From Leptospira kirschneri serovar Cynopteri str. 3522 CT (GTDB taxonomy: Bacteria > Spirochaetota > Leptospiria > Leptospirales > Leptospiraceae): 64,000 nt of DNA. The DNA is taken from the NCBI RefSeq assembly GCF_000243695.2, contig NZ_AHMN02000008.1:210001-274000 (forward strand), read 5' to 3'. Below the pieces are notes generated by a model that worked only from the letters and a program-made list of their open reading frames with translations, was not told the DNA's origin and made no database searches. Of this stretch, positions 61,632 to 64,000 are shown one piece after another. Made by a program: the position numbers and the translations under genes. Every line of letters begins with the position of its first letter. The stretch's first letter is position 1.

Positions 61632-63575
61632 TTAATCGAATTGATTAACCGATTTAGAATTTGAAGTTAAATCAACTGTCTCCAAATTAATTTTACCATT
61701 TTCTTTTTTAACTATTCGAAACAGCTTATTACTTTTTAAATTTAAAGTAGGTTTGAAAATGGAGGCATATCTAGACCAAAAGTATTCATCCACAGAAGCT
61801 AATAATAGAAAATCATAATTCACTAATATATTTTCACTCCAAGTTTTTGGATGTATATCACTAGTCCAAACATCACCTTCATAATATGGAAGACCAAGTG
61901 ACCACCCTGAACTAGCCACACTCGTAGAATTTCGGGGTGATAATTCATACGAAACGATCCAAGGTTCAAAGCCAGTTGTATTCTGCCAAATTACATAAAC
62001 CTTTTCACCTCTTTTCAGATTTGGAATCGTATTGGAAAGAATTTCCTTAATTTCCATTCGTACAGGTAACGGTTTAGGTTTAGTAAATGCGAATAAGGCA
62101 GCTTTTATAGGAGTTAAAAACAAAATGAAAATAACTAAAAGACCCTGGACAATTTTAGGTGAATTTTTTTCTTTCTGTTCACCGGTGCTAAGCATAAATC
62201 CCCAGGTTACTATAGTCCATGCAAGAAGAAAAATTCCCATATAACGCGTAAAAGACGCAACTCTAGTTCCTTCATAAGAACCAAAAGAATATAAATACAT
62301 TAGCAGAAGGCCAAATGAATATATAGCATAACCTGAAAACATGGTTAAAAAACCTACAATTGCAATACGTCTCTCCTGTCGCCTGGTTTCTATTACAATG
62401 GCTGCAATACCAAAAACCATTAAAAAAAGTAAAGATTTAAGAGGAGTTAGCTTTAAAACAAATCTTCTAGAAAATATTTGAAGTACATTTTCAGGATTTA
62501 TCTGATAAGTCTGGAATGCTTTCTTAAAGGTAGAAATCGTTTCTTTATCTCGATCTGTTGCTTCTGTTGAAGAAAAACTTTTTTTTATCTGAAAAATCGA
62601 AAACGAAGTTTCAAATACCTGAGAAAAACCAGACTTTTTTACGTGCCAACCCCATATCCGAGCTGAAATTATAGGTGTAGCAAGAATTAGGATTACAAGA
62701 AAACCGAATATAAGTTTTTGCTTAAGTGGCTTACTAACTGAAAAAATATTCTTCTCTTTAAAAATCTGATCAAATATAAAAATTATCGCGATAAAAACTC
62801 CTAACATCAAACCGACTGCTTTTATAATTGGTAAAATGAATAAAGTTGGAAGTAGCCTTACAATTGTTATCGGTGCCGAAGTATTAGACCGAGTACAAGA
62901 TATAACGGAAGCTCCACAAAGAAATCCAAGTACATGATCTACATAAAGACTTTGTAAACTATAACCAAATATAAAAACCGCAAGAAAAACAACATTCAAA
63001 GTCAAAATGATTCGAATCCATTGGCGCCAAGTTAATCCTTCTAAAATAGCCACTGCACCTGCTAAAACCAATAAAGATTGTGCCCAATATGTATTTCCTT
63101 CGGACCAACCTATACTTTTGGTTATCCAATATTGAAACAATGCAGTTCCAGGTGGATAACTCTTAAACATAAGTGGACTGTTTGCTTTGGTAAAAGAATT
63201 TAAATGAAACATTTCCTTAGCCGAAAAACCCCAATGTGTAAACTCATCCCACCCTTCAAACAGCGCTCCAGATAACTTAATGTAAAAAAAACATGCTAAA
63301 AGGAAAAAAATCACCGGCCCCGGCTCTAAAAGACTCGTTAATAGTTGAATCAAATTTTTACGCGCAGCACATAAACTTATAAACCCTAAACATATCCCAA
63401 GACCTATAAAACACCATAAAGTCGGTTGCAAAAGATCCAAAAAACCGGAAGCAAAAAGTACAATTATACCCGTTGATATAATAAACAAAGGCATACTTGC
63501 TGTGGACCATTTACTATAACGAATTAGAAAAATTAAATAACCGTAGAAACTTAGTATGAGAAAAATAAACCCCAT
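61632..63575 (-). CDS. Large multi-pass membrane protein, glycosyltransferase-C/O-antigen-ligase-like, 647 aa
   Basis: At least ten hydrophobic helices from the N-terminus (FIFLILSFYGYLIFLIRYSK) to residue ~520, with a periplasmic-like C-terminal domain of ~130 residues. SGALFEGWDEFTHWGFSAKE contains an early-loop Asp-Glu cluster (WDEFTHW), as in GT-C transferases that use polyprenyl-linked sugars. SYPPGTALFQYWITKSIGWS follows. Together with the GT2-GtrA gene it suggests transfer of a lipid-linked sugar in the periplasm. The ATG at 63575 follows TGGAG at 8 nt; the frame extends to 63593. First gene of the operon. Confidence 0.78.
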   Translation of the reverse strand: MGFIFLILSFYGYLIFLIRYSKWSTASMPLFIISTGIIVLFASGFLDLLQPTLWCFIGLGICLGFISLCAARKNLIQLLTSLLEPGPVIFFLLACFFYIKLSGALFEGWDEFTHWGFSAKEMFHLNSFTKANSPLMFKSYPPGTALFQYWITKSIGWSEGNTYWAQSLLVLAGAVAILEGLTWRQWIRIILTLNVVFLAVFIFGYSLQSLYVDHVLGFLCGASVISCTRSNTSAPITIVRLLPTLFILPIIKAVGLMLGVFIAIIFIFDQIFKEKNIFSVSKPLKQKLIFGFLVILILATPIISARIWGWHVKKSGFSQVFETSFSIFQIKKSFSSTEATDRDKETISTFKKAFQTYQINPENVLQIFSRRFVLKLTPLKSLLFLMVFGIAAIVIETRRQERRIAIVGFLTMFSGYAIYSFGLLLMYLYSFGSYEGTRVASFTRYMGIFLLAWTIVTWGFMLSTGEQKEKNSPKIVQGLLVIFILFLTPIKAALFAFTKPKPLPVRMEIKEILSNTIPNLKRGEKVYVIWQNTTGFEPWIVSYELSPRNSTSVASSGWSLGLPYYEGDVWTSDIHPKTWSENILVNYDFLLLASVDEYFWSRYASIFKPTLNLKSNKLFRIVKKENGKINLETVDLTSNSKSVNQFD

Positions 63576-63593
63576 TTTATAACTCCAGAACAA

Positions 63594-64000
63594 GATACTT
63601 TGAATTTTAAAGAATGTGAATTTAGCATTATAAAATCTGAGTAAATAAAAAACTCAAACAATGATTCCCTAAATCCAATACTCTTATTTTTTCAGAATTT
63701 CCGCTACAATCGCTTTACGCGTTTTAAATTTGTTACTTATGTTGAATAACTGAGAAAAAGAAACCTTGGATCCCAAACAACAAAAATTCACAGAAAATAG
63801 TATTTCTAACTTAAAAACAATGATTCGTTTCAACTCTATAAAATCAATTTTATGGTTTTAATTCCAACTATAGAATAAGAATCGATCGTTTCTTTTTGCG
63901 GTTAAACCATCTTCTACAAATAAAACTAATCGACTATTTTTAACGAGACTGAAACTCAACAATACCATAGAATCATAACAGACCAGAACCCCATATCTTT
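63594..64000. other. Gene-free end of window
   Basis: AT-rich; no convincing gene or repeat was seen. It may contain the promoter of the minus-strand polysaccharide operon. Confidence 0.3.

Overview
The window looks like chromosomal DNA of a pathogenic Leptospira (most like L. interrogans). The evidence is AT-rich, densely coding stretches separated by long repeat-filled gaps, a two-CIRCE groES-groEL operon, a flgG-flgA-flgH-flgI-flgJ operon, Leptospira-type DUF1564 proteins, heptosyltransferase and futalosine-pathway genes, and an IS982-family element. No rRNA, tRNA or CRISPR array was seen.

Layout. 1-7.9 kb: acyl-CoA dehydrogenase, a frameshifted hypothetical gene, a cobalamin riboswitch driving a TonB-dependent receptor, an NAD(P)-binding oxidoreductase, and a membrane class III nucleotide cyclase. 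7.9-11.8 kb: a higher-GC islet bounded by a perfect 83-bp direct repeat. It holds a WGR-domain gene, an IS982 insertion and a decayed ankyrin-repeat gene. 11.8-18 kb: a lipoprotein gene cut by a 98-bp MITE, an Mpo1-like protein, a class II-like photolyase, a YiiX-like hydrolase and repeats. 18.1-21 kb: groES-groEL and a SIMPL protein. 22.2-27.2 kb: ATP-grasp enzyme, two methyltransferases, and a YihY protein with a beta-propeller-like insertion. 27.5-31.7 kb: the flagellar P/L-ring and rod operon on the minus strand. 32.9-42.8 kb: orphan DNA methyltransferase, small secreted protein, 35-bp tandem repeat, DUF5683-like protein, M20 amidohydrolase, 7TM-SpoIIE phosphatase, and two DUF1564 genes (one broken). 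43.8-50.3 kb: divergent operons of thiolase-like protein, GT9 and M24 peptidase versus bacterioferritin, RNA methyltransferase and an N-acetylglutamate synthase-like protein. 51-59 kb: DCC protein, an operon of lysine-aminomutase-like enzyme, ATP-grasp ligase and haem-oxygenase-fold enzyme, then HAD, GerMN, GGDEF, a lipoprotein and mqnC. 59.6-63.6 kb: a surface-polysaccharide type operon (membrane protein, GT2-GtrA, methyltransferase).

The gaps are the most unusual part. They contain at least five dispersed repeat types. One is a 250-680-bp mosaic element whose ends resemble the IS982 terminal repeats. One is an IS630/Tc1-like MITE flanked by TA. Two are 80-150-bp families, and one is a short TGTGGGAACT-type imperfect palindrome. 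The repeats account for one demonstrable gene inactivation and for the 3' truncation of the ankyrin gene.

Candidates for under-described biology are the KamA/ATP-grasp/haem-oxygenase-fold operon, the ATP-grasp plus two-methyltransferase operon, the YihY-propeller chimera, and the repeat families mobilisable in trans. All functions are read from motifs and context by eye; no database search was run.
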